Assembly (NCBI RefSeq): GCF_900964775.1
Contig: NC_041813.1
Location: forward strand, 32,180,960-32,244,959
Direction: 5' to 3'
From: Scleropages formosus
Lineage: Eukaryota > Chordata > Actinopteri > Osteoglossiformes > Osteoglossidae
Length of the DNA stretch: 64,000 bases
The notes beneath the pieces are model-generated. The model was not told the origin of the DNA. It saw only the letters and a list, made by a program, of their open reading frames with translations, and made no database searches. Shown in pieces: positions 46,307 through 59,480 of the stretch. The position numbers and the translations under genes were made by a program. Every line of letters starts with the position of its first letter. Position 1 is the first letter of the stretch.

Positions 46307-47676
46307 GGAAATTATAAAACACTCCAATAACCAAATATTACATCAAGACCTTAAAAATATCACAAGAAGAAACAGTCTTAATAGCCTTCTTATTATCACA
46401 TTCCTTGACAGTGTCAATGTACTGCTTAACTTCAAGAAAAACAGAAAATATAGGCTTTTTATTAGCAAATTTTGACCTGTGTATATGACATTTAGCCAAA
46501 AATGATTAATAAATTAATGATGTAAGCCTGTTTCTCTGTGTGCTTATCAAAACGGAAGAACCCAAACAGTACACATTCATAATACAAAGCAAAATCCTTA
46601 CACAGTTTATCAATAAAAAATTTTGAGACATCTCTCCATAGCTGTTTGGTATAACGGCAGTGCCAAAAGAAGTCAGGCACCGTCTCTGGGCGAAGGCTAC
46701 AAAAAGAACAATTTACATCAGTCCCATCCTTGAATTTTCTAAGAAAATGCTTGACAGGATAGAATTTGTGTATAATCCTGAAACAGATTTCCCTAACCTT
46801 GTTGGTTAAGAAATATTTGTGAGTCAACAGCCAAACTTTCTCCCATGGGACCTTGTCAACAAAGGAGTTCCAATAAGCAGTGACATAAGGTAAGGTGGCA
46901 ACTTCATTCCGAAACAAAGACCGAACCGCTCTGTTATTATTTCTGAGAGACTGCGAAAAACAGATCTTTCCACATGGAGTATCAACTGGGTTCGCTACAG
47001 AAACAACAGCGGGGTAAGAGACACCTCCAAGCAGAGTCACAGAACCATTAGGAATAGCCCGCATTACCAGGCCAAACTCTTCCCTTGTGACATGAAATCC
47101 AAAACATGATATAAAGTCAGTGTAACTCATGAGAACTCCTCGTGAGGTCATCAGCTGGCCCACTAGAAGGATATTTCTCTCAAACCAACTCCTTAAAAAG
47201 ATACTCCTACCCTTATACAGGATCTCACCATTGTTCCAAATATAGTACTGGTGTGGAGAAAAGTTGTGCTTGTAAATTAGTTTCCAAGCCAACAGCGCCT
47301 GTTTGCGAAAGGCTGACAATTTAACAGGTAACTTCTCTACGTTATAATTGCACATCAGAAGGAAGGAGAGACTGCCGAGTTGGTCAAAAACAAACTTCGG
47401 AATGAAATTCCAGATGGAGGCATCATGTCTCAGAAATTACCTCATCCAGTTAATTTTAAGAGTCTTATTCAAACTGCAAAGTCCAAGAAATCAAGCCCAC
47501 CGTTCTTACATGAGTTGACAACCACAGACTTCCGGATATAGTGGACACGATTTCTCCATAAGAAATCGAAGAGCATCCGGTCTATTGTTTTAGCAGTTTT
47601 GCTGTCTAAATGTACCGAAGAGGCAACGTAAGTGAGCCTAGAAATACCTTCTGCTTTAGACAGAAGAACCCGCCCT

Positions 47677-48052
47677 ATTCTGTCCTCAGTGTGTGTCTAA
47701 CGCAAATCGACAGATAGCTAACGAGCTTCCAGAGAAAGTCAGAGGCTGGAGTAAAGTTGAATGCCTTTACTGTTGTCTTCCTTCTCATGAAAGTAGTCTT
47801 TTTTGTAAAAAAGCGATGCTTTCCAAGGCACAAACAAGGAGGGAAGGCGCTGGAGCCGCAAGTGACCGCACAGCACGCATCGACTGAAAACACTTCCCGA
47901 TTCTTAAACCATATCTATGCCTGTGTCACATGGCACATCCATCCAATAATGTAACAGTACGAAATAACGTAAAGAATAACGTTACTCTCCCAAATGACCG
48001 CTAGGTGGCAGAAACCCAAAACAAATCTAAAAATATCTCACAGAACAGTACA
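47677..48052 (-). repeat. 3' LTR of the BEL/Pao element
   Basis: About 376 bp, nearly identical to the copy at 53825-54204. In element orientation it begins TGTACTG. Confidence 0.88.
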
Positions 48053-51000
48053 CTCCCCGCCTGGTATTAAATAAATACCACTATCTAGAACAAGGGGAAT
48101 AAAGGTTAGTCTGTTGCTTCAGCACTCCTGAGTAGGACTGTCTCAGAGACAGGCCTCAGAAAGGTCTTAGCTGACCCAGATCTTGCGACCTTGAGTTCCA
48201 CCTTTCTGACCTTCCCATCCTGGTCGGGGAAGGTTCTTGTCACCAAGGCCATGGGCCACTCATTCCGCTTTGCCTGGCTATCCTTAAGCAGGACCAAGTC
48301 GCCGTCTTTAAGATTAGGCCGTGCATCCTGCCACTTGGCCCGGCTTTGCAGAGTCGGAAGGTACTCGCGCCTCCATCTGCTCCAAAAGGTGTTAGCTAAA
48401 TGTTGCACCTGCCTCCACTGTTGACGGTGGAGATCTTTGGCGTCAAAGTGCCCTCCTGATGTTGGGCTGATCAGGATCGGTAAGAAGTAACTGCAACTCC
48501 TTGCAGGCGCCTGTAAAGTTGGTTCCACAGTCAGAACGGATTTGTTTAGCAGGTCCCCGCAAGGCAAAGAATCGTCGCAAGGCGTTGATGAAACTTGAAG
48601 TATCCATCGCCTCAATGAGCTCTATGTGCACCGCACGGATGCTCATACAGGTAAAGAGTACTGCCCAGCGCTTGCTATTGGCCTGTCCTCCACGAGTTCG
48701 CCTTGTGGTAACAGTCCATGGGCCAAACACGTCAATACCCACATAGGTGAATGGTGGCTCTGTGCTCAGGCGATCAGGCGGTAAGTCTGCCATCTTCTGT
48801 GCAGTCATTCTTCCACGAAGCTTGTTACACATGATACATTTATGTACGATATTGTTGATGCACTTCATGGCTCCGATAATCCAAAATCCTGCTGCGCACA
48901 CAGACCCTTCTGTGAAGACACGACCTTGGTGCTTAACCTTCTCATGGTAATGCCTCGCAAGCAGTCTGGCAATGTGACTGTGGCCAGGAATGATGAGAGG
49001 GAATTTCTCGCTTCTGTCAAATGCTGATTGACTGAGCCTACCCCCAAGTCTTAGAAGACCTTCTTCATCCACACAAGGGTTCAACTTCCTCAGTGGGCTG
49101 TCTTTTGGGATGTTCTTTCCCTCAACCAGGCAGGTGAACTCGTTATTATACGTCTCTCTTTGCACACACCTGATGATCAGAGTTTCTGCCTTTGCCAGCT
49201 CTTCGGCTGTGGGAGGTCTTTTACACTGATGCCAACCATTGCATGTCTCATGCTTAGCTTCTCCCGCATTTCTTTTGGACTGAATGATATGCGACAAGAA
49301 AGCTATAGCTCTTACCAGAGACTTCCAGGAAGAAAATCGCTCAAAGCGATGGGATCCTAGATCAGGTGGAGAAACAGTTGTGAGATGAGAACGAACCTCA
49401 GTGTCAGAATCTGGGTTAACTAGTTCATACGACTCCTCCTTTAAGGTGGATACTCCTGCAGGAAGAGAAAGGAATGGGGATCCTGTGAGCCATGTTGAGG
49501 TAGCTATCTCAGCTGTGGACAGAGATTGAGTTGCCTGGTCTGCTGGGTTCTGAGTGCTACAGACGTAGCGCCACTGATCGGGCTTGGTGAACCTCAGGAT
49601 GCACTGTACTCTGTTGCAAACATACACGTAGAACCGTCTGGTCCTGTTATATATATATATCCCAAAACAACCTTGCTGTCTGTGTAGAACTGCAAGGTAT
49701 CGAGGCTAATGTCCAACTCACTCTGAATCAGCTCTGCCATTTCCACTGCCAACACAGCAGCTCCAAGCTCCAGTCGTGGGATGGTGTGCACGGACAGAGG
49801 TGCAAGTTTCGTTTTCCCCAAAACGAATCCCACGTGGCACTTTCCGTCACCGCCAATCACCTTGAGGTAAGCCACAGCGGCAATGGCCTTCACAGAGGCA
49901 TCTGAGAAAACGTGCAGCTCTTTTCTTTGAGCAGTGGCAAACGTTACATTGGTGTAGCGTCTTGGTATCTTGAACTTACTCAGATCTTGCAAGGAGTCTG
50001 TCCATATTCTCCATTCTGCTTCCTTGTCCTCTGGCAGAGGGCTATCCCAGTCAAGAGCTTCGCTGTTGGTGAGCTCTCGCAGCAGGAACTTCCCTCGGAT
50101 GACAACTGGTGCGACAAATCCGAGAGGGTCAAACAGGCTGTCAACTGTGGCTAAGACACCCCTACGGGTGAAAGGTTTCTCTGCTGGCACCACTCTGAAG
50201 GTGAAAACATCCTGTTTGAGGTCCCAGCTTAACCCTAAGCTGCGTTGGATGAGAGATGAGTTGTCATCAAAGTCTACGTTCTGCAGGTCCCTTGCATGGT
50301 CGTCTGGATGGAAGGCCTTCAGGACATCAGGGTGGTTTGATGCTATCTTATGAAGCCGCAAATTGGAGATAGCAAGCATGTCCTGTGCTCTTTTCAGGAG
50401 GTCGATAGCGTCGGCCGCTGTTGGGAGTGACTTGAGACCATCGTCGACGTAGAAGTTACGTTCCACAAAATCTTTGACATCCATACCGTACTCATTTGCT
50501 CCATGCTGAGCTGCTCGACGAAGACCATAGATGGCTACGGCTGGAGATGGGCTGTTGCCGAATACATGAACTTTCATTCGGTACTCGACAATCTCTTTGC
50601 TGAGGTCGTTGTCCTTGAACCACAAAAACCGAAGAAAGTCTCTGTGATCTTCCCTGATGATAAAACTGTGAAACATCTGCTCAATGTCCCCTATCACAGC
50701 CACTGCCTCTTTTCGGAAGCGCAGCAAGACTCCCAGTAGGCTGTTGTTGAGATCTGGCCCAGTAAGTAGCACGTCATTCAGACAGACGCCACAATGCTGT
50801 GCACTGGAGTCAAAGACAACTCTGATCTGACTTGGCTTGCGAGGATGGTACACGCCAAAGATGGGTAAGTACCATCGTTCCTCTCCCTCAAGCAGTGGTG
50901 GAGCTAGCTCGGCTTGATCGTGATCGAAGATCTTGTGCATGAAGTTCACAAAGTGAGCTTTCATCTCAGGTTTTTTCTCTAAGATACGACAAAGAGATTT

Positions 51001-53824
51001 GAGGCGAGTAAGAGCTTGGTCCCGATTGTTTGGGAGCCGCTGCCGAGGGGATCGAAAAGGAAGTGGTGCCACCCAGCTATTGGTATCGTCCATAAACATC
51101 TCTTTGGCCATGACCTGTAGAAAGCATCTATCTTCAATGGAGAGACCAACTTTGTTATCGTCCTTGGTTCTCCGAAAGATCATACTGCCAAGGTTGCAGT
51201 CCTCAAGCATTGCAGTGTCATGTGCAAGTCCATGCAAAGGGTTGCAATGCTGGGCCTCGACGTCAAAGCTCTCCTTAACCTGGAGGTGATTAGGACATGG
51301 AATAAAAAAAGATGGACGTCCGTTTTCCAGAATGTTGGTCCGGAAAGAAGCTACAGGACCTGGCTTGTGTGCTGAGCCCAGGCAAACATTGCCTATAACT
51401 ACCCAACCAAAGTCTAATCTCTGAGCATAGGGCGCGTTGTTTGGACCATTGCGTTGCTCTCTGACTTTGTGAACCTGCAGGATGTCACGCCCTAGAAGCA
51501 ACAGCATCTGGGCTTCTGGATCTAGCTGTGGTATTCTGTGAGCAATGGGCTTAAGATGACTGTGGTGCTGTGCGACTTCTGGAGTCGGTATCTCTGACCG
51601 ATCGTCTGGCATGTGATTGCACTCAATGAGTGTGGGGAGCACGACACTTGTCTTACCATCCAATGATTCTGCCATGAATCCTGTGGCTCTCCTCCCAAAT
51701 GTCTCGGTGATTCCTGAGCATGTGCGGAGAGTATATGGTGAGTGTGACCCACCGATTTGGAAGAGGTTAAAGAATTCAGATTTTGCCAATGATCTATTAC
51801 GCTGGTCGTCCAGAATAACATAGACTTTAATGGCCTTTCCTTGGTGTCCAATAGGATAGATCTTCACCAAACAGATTTTAGAGCAAGATCTAGGCCCTTT
51901 AGCTTCATCACAGACCTCTGTGCACGTCGAGGTGACCACGGACTGAGAAGGCTCTTGTTCACCCTCCCCGCCATGCTCTGAGGAGGGGTCTGCTACATTC
52001 CACGGAGGCGGTCCAGGATGAAGCGCAGAAATGTGAGCGTCACTATCACATTCTTTACACTTTAAAGCTGCCTTACAGTTTTTAGCCAGGTGAGTAGTAG
52101 AAGAACAGCACCTGAAACAGATATTGTGTTCCTTAAGAAAGGTCTTGTGCTCTTCAAGTGGTTTGCTCCGAAAGCCTCTGCACTTTTTTAGAGGATGAGG
52201 TTTCTTGTGAATAGGACATTGTCTGTCGACGTCACTCAGCTTCCCACTTGAGCCATCTTGCTGAGAAGCCTGTTGATGTGATGCGACTTCAGTCTTGTGA
52301 GCAGAAACCTGAGTCTTGAAATATCCCGATCTCCTCTCTCCTCGTTCGCGTTTTGGTGATCCTGATGAAAACCTGTAGGAACTGTCTGGCGGAGTGGTAG
52401 AGACTGTTGAAAGAGTAAAGCTAGGGTCATTCCTTCTGCGTGCTTCACTACATACAAAGTTCGTGAAGAATGAAAATGGAGGAAATGAAACACTGTACTC
52501 TTTTTTGTATAATGAGCCTTGAACTAACCACCTCTCTCGAAGACCAGGTGGCAACTTTTCCACTATGGGGTTGACGCCCTTGGCGGTGTCTAGGTAGGAG
52601 AGCCCAGGCAAATAGCCTTAAGACTTAGCAGACTCTAGCTCCCTAAGCAGGTCTCCCAATTCCCTGAGCTTTAAGGGGTCCTTGTGACTGACTTTAGGAA
52701 AACTCTCTATCCTGTCAAAAAGAGCTCTTTCAATTACTTCAGGGGAACCATAGCACTCCTGTAGGCGTTCCCAGGCCATCTTCAATCCTGTAGAAGGGCT
52801 GGCAACATGCACGGAACGGACTCGCATTACATGCTCTGAAGACTGTGGGCCTAACCATTTTGTTAAGAGGTTGAGCTCCTCGCTAGCAGTTAAGTTTAGC
52901 CCTCCAATGGCGTTCCAGAATGAAGACCTCCATGCCCAATAATTTTCTAGTCGATCGTTGAACTTAATGAGACCAGAATTCACAAGCTCTCGGCGTACCA
53001 GGTAAGTTGCGATGTCACTCATACCAGTCCTGTCGTCCTGCAGCTGGAATGAGGTTCTGTTGAAAGAGGAAGGCTGCAAATGAGCAGAAGGGTACTGACG
53101 ATTGGGATGGTGATGAACTGCAGGCGTTGGTCCTTCAGGTAGCTGTCCCCTGTGGTTGTCGTTGTCCCTCCTGATGTGTTGACGAGCCACTGGTGTTGAC
53201 CTCTCAGGCTGCCTTGCTGCATGTTTAGGTAATGTGTGAGGAGCTCCGTTGTGATCGGGAGTCTGCTTCTGTGCACCTGATGTAGCTTCGGGTTTGGTGT
53301 TGGGCAAAGGAGATGGTGAAAATGGCTGAAGCGTTGGGGGTTCTGTATCACTATCAGATAGCTGGGAATGTTGTTTGACATAGTCGCGGGTACGCTGCAT
53401 GGCAACACGAGCCATTGCATGGTAACTCCCGCCGTCCTCTCGACCCTCCATCTCTGCTGCTGCCTCAAAGACTTCAGCTTCTGCTACAGCTACTGCAACT
53501 TCCTTCTCCTGCGCCAGTGCTGACAGCTCGGCAGCTATGCGTGCTTCTCGGACTTTCAACTCCGCCTCGCGCTGAATGAAGGCTGCACGAGCGCGTGCAG
53601 CTTCAACTTTGGCGCGAGCTCTGACTGCAGCTAAGCTGGCTGAGGAAGATTCAGATGAAGTAGAACGTTGTGATTTTGTTTCATACACATTGTCCCGTCG
53701 TGAAATGCCCTCATCGGCAATGGACAATCGTTCCAGTTCGGCTACTGGGGTGTGCGACATCATGAGCTGCGTTTCCCTTGCCTTCCCGTTACTGCAGTGC
53801 CCGCTGTGAAGTCGCTTTTTTACT

Positions 53825-54204
53825 ATTCTGTCCTCAGTGCGTGTCTAACGCAAATCGACAGATAGCTAACGAGCTTCCAGAGAAAGTCAGAGGCTGGAGT
53901 GTAAAGTTGAATGCCTTTACTGTTGTCTTCCTTCTCATGAAAGTACAGTCTTTTTTGTAAAAAAGCGATGCTTTCCAAGGCACAAACAAGGAGGGAAGGC
54001 GCTGGAGCCGCAAGTGACCGCACGGCACGCATCGACTGAAAACACTTCCCGATTCTTAAACCATATCTATGCCTGTGTCACATGGCACATCCATCCAATA
54101 ATGTAACAGTACGAAGTAACGTAAAGAATAACGTTACTCTCCCAAATGACCGCTAGGTGGCAAAAACCCAAAACAAATCTAAAAATATCTCACAGAACAG
54201 TACA
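53825..54204 (-). repeat. 5' LTR of the BEL/Pao element
   Basis: About 380 bp, paired with the LTR at 47677. A small number of differences separates the two. Confidence 0.88.
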
Positions 54205-57200
54205 CGCCCTTTTAAAGACAAGTCCCTCTGCAACCAAAGATTGAATCTGGTCCTTGTCTTCTCAATCATGGGGTAGAAGTTAAAAGCAATTCTGTCCAGT
54301 GGATCCTTAGTTATCCGAATCCCTAAATAATTCACCTTTTCTTTAACAGGGATGCCACTAATTGATGTTACAGGACAATCCTTCAAAGCAAGCAGTTCAC
54401 ATTTTTTAAGGTTAAGGCACAAACCCAAACCTTAGAAAACACTTCAATCGACTCAACAGCAGGTTGCACCTGCGAAACATCTCTCAAGAACAAAGCTGTA
54501 TCATCTGCAAACTGACTTATAATAAGACTTCTCCCTGCAATAGAGATACCCTCCAAACTACTTAACCTAATAAAATGACAGAAGACTTGAGCGACCAGAA
54601 GGAAGAGGTACACAGAAACTGGGCACCCCTGCCTAATACCTCTTTTAAGTGCGAACCTTTGAGAGGTGCCATGACTCAACTTCACAGAGCTGTTACCATT
54701 CGTATAGAGGGCTTTCATCGCGCTACAAAAGTAATTACCGAACCCAAAACTACGTAAGCAATAAAAAATAAAGGGGTGCTCAACAGTATCAAAAGACTTG
54801 TAGAAATCCAAAAACAATATAAAGCTCTCATCAGCAACAAAATCAGAATAATCAATGAGGTCTAGGACCAATCTTATATTATTGAAAATATGCCTCTTAC
54901 TAATAAACCCAAACTGATTTTCCTCAATAACTGAATCTAACACTTGCTTAAATCTTCTGGCAAATACTGTGGCAAAAATTTTATAATCATTGTTAAGTAA
55001 GCTAATTGGTCTCCAATTGTCAAGAAAGAGCAAGTCTTTTTTAGGCTTAGGAATTAAACAGATTACGCCTTGCATCATACTAGCGGGAAGAGCAGTCCTA
55101 GCAATGCTCTCTGAATAAACCTCAAACAAAAAGGAAGCAATTAACTCAGGAAAGAGCTTATAAAATTCAGCAGTGATCCCATCATTGCCTGGTGACTTAT
55201 TATTTTTAAGGCATATAATGGCATCCATAATTTTACCCACAGTAATTGGAGAGTCACATACTAATGCTTCATCTTCACTAAGGCAAGTCAGGGTGCCGAG
55301 ATATTTAGAAAAGGCTGCCAAGTCACCCTCACTAAACTTGGATTCGTACAATGTGGAGTAATAATTATAACAAAAGCTGGAAATCTCCTCTGGGTTACTG
55401 GTAACACTACCTCCACCGTTCAGCTGAAAAACAGAATTAAGTTCAGCTCGCGACTTCTCAAGCTTAAAACAATATGCAGACATTTGCTCCCCATGCTCCA
55501 GCCACTTCTGTCGAGACCTTACGAAAGCCCCCTCTGCTCTTGCTTTGTACACATCATCTAATTTGCTCTGTAGCTCAGCTAACCTTAACCTCTCCTCGTT
55601 CGATATACTCCCAGGAGGTAAACTGGAAAGGGTAGCGATCTCTGAAACAATCCCCTCCTCCAGAAAACGCCTAGATCTGGCTAGTGAGCTGCCGTATTTT
55701 CTCAAAAATTTGCCAACTTCAAACTTTAAAAACTCCCAGTTACAACTAAACATACCATCCCTCTGGGCTTTGTCCCAGTAATAGGTGATAAGCCTCTTCA
55801 GCTTCGCCTTCACTGAGTCATGTTTAAGCAGGGTGCTGTTCAGCTTCCAGTAAGAAGCCCCTCTTCCGCAAGATGCTCCAGCAAAAAAAATTATGCTAAT
55901 GAAAACAGCCTTGTGGTCAGTCAATGGAGTTGTCAAAATATTAACAGTAACGCTATTTTTATCTAACACCTCAGAAACAAGCCAAAAGTCTATACGCGAC
56001 TGTCTAGAGCCATCTCTGTTGCTCCAGGTGTATAGCCTATCATTCACATACTTCTCCCTCCATATGTCAACAACATTAAATTTTTCCATGAGAAGTTTCA
56101 AAGTAGATTTCAAGCACGAAGAAAGATCCGGAGGCCACCTATCCTTAGCCTCATCCAAAACAACATTAAAATCTCCCCCTATTAACAAATAAGCTTCCGG
56201 ATACTTGGACAGCCCGTGTACAAGTCTCTTCTCCAACGAATTAAGTAGTTGATCATTCCTAGCTTTAGAGTTAAATCCATAAATGGTAACCACAATCACA
56301 GTAACGCTATAGCACCTTATGACCAAACAAATGAAATGGCCATTAAGATCACAGTCAGAGTGCAGGACCTTACCCTCAAAATTGTTTTTTAGGCAAGAAA
56401 CCCCCGCAGAGTGCTCCGACCAATGGGACAGCCAGATATCCCCACCCCATTGTGATTTCCAAAAATTAACATCACTAGCAATAGAGTGCGTCTCCTGAAA
56501 AAAAACAAAATCAGTTTTCAAGTGCTTAGTAAACAAAAACAAGGCCTTACGCTTCACATTATCTCTCAACCCCCTGGCATTTAATGACACAACCGAAAAA
56601 GACATAAAAATACAAAAAAAAAATAAAAATAGAACTTTTAACCTCTATCGAGTCTAATACTCTAGAAAATGAAATAAGTAGGTCAGTAAAATAAGTAGCA
56701 CCACAGAACATGTCAAGTTATATGAAAAGAAACTTCCAGAAAAGTTCAACAATAATCTAAGTTACATTAAGTGACATCTCCCACAATATAAACTACACAT
56801 TCCAAATCAAAGTTATCCAGCACTTCAAAAAAATATCAGAGGTCCATAGAAAAAATCATGGCCCCTACCAACAGAGTGCAAATACTCTGTGCCTGCTAAC
56901 AGAACTGTTAAATAAGGCACATGAGAAAAACAACAATATCCAAACAGTGCAACAAGTCATCCCGCGAGAACAATCTCGCCTTCTCCTTGAATGTAAGCTC
57001 TTGCTCCTACGAAGTAGGCTGTCTTCCCTGCTTCCCGGGCCTTCTGAACCTCTGTCCAAAGTCGGCGCGTCTTCTCCCGATCTTTCTTAGAGAAATCCTC
57101 CTTAAACTGCAGGCCATGGCTCTTCAGGTAGGAAGAAGTCTTAGCAGCCCTCCACACGGCATCTCTGCACGCACGTGACGTGAACTGCAGGATGATCTCC

Positions 57201-58027
57201 CCGGGTCTTCCGCCGCCGTCCATTTGCCGGCTCTTGCCTCGGCGAAATGCCGCGTCAACAGCATCAACAAGCTTGTCCTTCTCGCTGGGTAGGACATTCT
57301 GGCAAATCTTCAGCACCTCCTGACGAACATTCTCTTGGGAAAGTTCCGGAACCCCCAACAACTTCAAATTCCGCCGTCTCATATAATTTTCAAGATCCTC
57401 CAGTCTCCTCTGCACCAACCTGACAGGCTGCTCTTCTCTTCCAACGCACTGCTCGAGGTCAGAAACTCTCACAGCGACAGCCCTGAGGTCAGTAACAGCA
57501 GCCTCCACCTTCTCATTCAAGTCGGAGATTCGCCTCTCAATTGCGTCGGACCTGCTGTTTATCAGCTGGATGATGCTCGCTAACTGACACGCGACCTCAC
57601 CGGCCGGCATCGCGGCGCCACACTCCAGCGATTTCTTTTTGGCAGCGGGCGACTTGCTCGGGGTGGCGTGCGGGGGGGGGGGGGGGGGGGACACTCCTCC
57701 TCCTCCTCCTCCTCCCCCTCGACTGTACACACCGCCGCGTCCTCACACATGTCTCGTGTGTAATCGTGGCCCCCGTAGGCTAACGCACGTGCAGAGCTCA
57801 CCGCCTTACTTACGCTCCTCGGCCGAAGAAGACGAAAGTCCACGCTTACGAACCGTTGGAACAAAAAACAGCACACTATATAAACGAATAAGGATAAAAG
57901 CACTTATCTACTTAAAAATAATACGGCCACCTCTAAGTTGGAAGCCTTTCCATTATTCTTTTCCAAAACTTGGTGCAAGAGCTCAAAAAAAGCATCCGCT
58001 TAGGCAGCCATCTTGGTCTCCCCCCCG

Positions 58028-58623
58028 TGTTTTTCTTCTTTCTTTCCAATGGTTCCCGCCAAAAGATGACATGCTCGTCACAACTCCAAGACAGAACTGC
58101 TAACTCCAGCCACAGCACATTTTACTCTCTCTAAGTTGCCATTTCTTCATTTAGCTGAGGCTTTTCTCTGAAGCCACTTACTTATACTGTTATTAAGGTT
58201 ACAGTTATTACACACTTGCAATCATTTACCAATTTATGCAGCTGGGTAATTACTGTTGCCCTTTAAGGTAAGTATGTTGTTCAAGGGTACTACAGCTGGA
58301 GGTGGGATTCAAACCTGTGACCTTTGGGTCCAAAGGCAACAGCTCTAACCAGTGCAGTACCAGCTGCCTTTCTTTTACTATAAGGTTACTGTAAGGTTAC
58401 CTGCCATCCCGAGTGTCTCCGGCTCTTTGTCCACCGTCTTACAGTTGTTTCATTTCATTTGTTTTTTTATTAATACAATAGTACAAAAGATTGCAAAGAG
58501 AACAATGCAAACATATTCTGTAAAAAAGAAAAAAGTATTGTTTGAAAGGCAGAGAAAAATGTGAAGCAGCACCTTTGTTTTTTATATTATTAAACAATTT
58601 AATTAGTATTATTAAACAAACAA
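58028..58623. other. intergenic sequence with SINE head remnant
   Basis: Around 58275-58372, GTACTACAGCTGGAGGTGGG, TTCAAACCTG and CTAACCAGTGCAGTACCAGC read on the minus strand as a tRNA-like SINE head. The rest is AT-rich with no gene. Confidence 0.55.
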
Positions 58624-58834
58624 GGAGGGTGTGGTGGTGCGGTGGTGCGGTGGCGCGGTGGGTTGTACCACAGTCCTGCTCTCCAGTGGGTCTGGGGTTT
58701 GAGTACCACTTGGGGTGCCTTGCGATGGACTGGTGTCCCGTCCTGGGTGTGTCCCCTCCCCCTCCGGCCTTATGCCCTGTGTTGCCGGGTAGGCTCCGAT
58801 TCCCCGTGACCCTGTATGGGACAAGCAGTTCTGA

Positions 58835-58900
<66 letters not shown>
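58624..58900 (+). mobile_element. tRNA-derived SINE with target-site duplication
   Basis: The head has TGGCGCGGTGGG (A-box-like) and GGGGTTTGAGTACC (B-box-like). The body reads CTTGCGATGGACTGGTGTCC, then GCCCTGTGTTGCCGGGTAGG, and ends ACAAGCAGTTCTGAAAG plus a GT run. TAAACAAACAA flanks both sides (58613-58623 and 58901-58911), a target-site duplication of 11 bp. The same family recurs on the minus strand at 62902. Confidence 0.88.
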
Positions 58901-58902
<2 letters not shown>

Positions 58903-58911
58903 AACAAACAA

Positions 58912-59070
58912 TTGCAGAAGGTTGCTGGTTCAAGTCTCACCTCCTGCTGTAGTAGCCTATCCCTCAGCAAGGTACTTTACCTAAAATTACCCAGCTGTAT
59001 TGTGGGTTGCTCAGTGCTCCACATCACTTTGGAGAAGAGCATCGGTGACATGAACAAGTGTAACGTCAGC
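58912..59070 (+). mobile_element. SINE body/tail remnant
   Basis: GGTTCAAGTCTCACCTCCTG, AAGGTACTTTACCTAAAATT and CACTTTGGAGAAGAGCATC are parts of the common fish SINE with an L2-like tail. The head lies under or beyond the SINE at 58624. Confidence 0.55.
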
Positions 59071-59189
59071 ATCAGCAGTAACATCAGGGTAATGTGTCAA
59101 AAGACCACGAGAAAGAGAGTCTCCGCCAAGGAGTATTGACCAGATACACTAGAGAGACCGCAGTCGAGTAAGAGACCTGTGTAAGTGGG

Positions 59190-59480
59190 GTCACAGAGGC
59201 ACGAGGAAGTGGCCTGTTACCAGGGAAGAGTTCACATCTCGACAAAAAACCTGGAATAACACACATTCCGTATGGCTCAAAAGACGAGCCTGCGAGGTCA
59301 TCAACTGACCGCCGGAAGGACACTTCCGTGAAACCCAGGCCTCGGAAATACTCTTACTGCGATGTAGGACGTCGCCGTTATTGCACACAGAGTGACGACT
59401 TGGGGAGAAACTGTGCCTGTCGATGAGCTGCGCTTTCGCTCCAGCGATCCCGCACTGGAAATGGGGAAACTCGGGACGTC
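59190..59480 (-). mobile_element. diverged L1/Tx1 ORF2 fragment
   Basis: The minus-strand frame reads HSFSPSRH...CNNGDVLHRSKSI followed by GGQLMTS. This aligns by eye with HNFSPHQY...WNNGEILYKGRSI ... VGQLMTS in the LINE at 46-58 kb. It is more diverged, so it comes from an older or different subfamily. Confidence 0.65.

Larger units (their letters stand above)
47677..54204 (-). mobile_element. BEL/Pao LTR retrotransposon, nested in the LINE
   Basis: A fossil of about 6.5 kb with two LTRs of roughly 378 bp (47677-48052 and 53825-54204). They differ at only about 1% of sites, so the insertion is young. A 5-6-bp target duplication, CGCCC(T), flanks it (47671-47676 and 54205-54210). Parts on the minus strand, in order: a Gag-like region (about 52.6-53.8 kb) with a charged coiled segment; then a Pol region (about 48.1-52.6 kb) with CCHC knuckles, an aspartic protease-like region of the Pao type, reverse transcriptase with YVDD, RNase H, and an integrase with an H2C2 finger. 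A purine-rich AGGCGGGGAG abuts the 3' LTR. It looks nearly whole, with perhaps two or three breaks. The host LINE sequence resumes on both sides. Confidence 0.92.
46168..58027 (-). mobile_element. long L1/Tx1-type LINE, interrupted by an LTR element
   Basis: A near full-length non-LTR retrotransposon on the minus strand, about 5.3 kb once the inserted element at 47677-54204 is left out. The 5' end near 58027 reads GGGGGAGACCAAGATGGC. ORF1 (about 57900-56957) has a coiled coil and the L1 ORF1 core (ENYMRRRNLKLLGVPE); a long G run near 57675 disturbs its frame. ORF2 starts at 56605. It has an APE endonuclease (QETHS, GGDFN, SRIDFW, TDHKA), reverse transcriptase (GNDGI, FADD) and the C-terminal zinc-knuckle region, ending at 46338. 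ORF2 is broken at least three times: an indel near 54428, a TAA at 47439 and an extra T near 46497. The 3' end is A/T-rich. It is closely related to the fragment at 24449. Confidence 0.9.
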
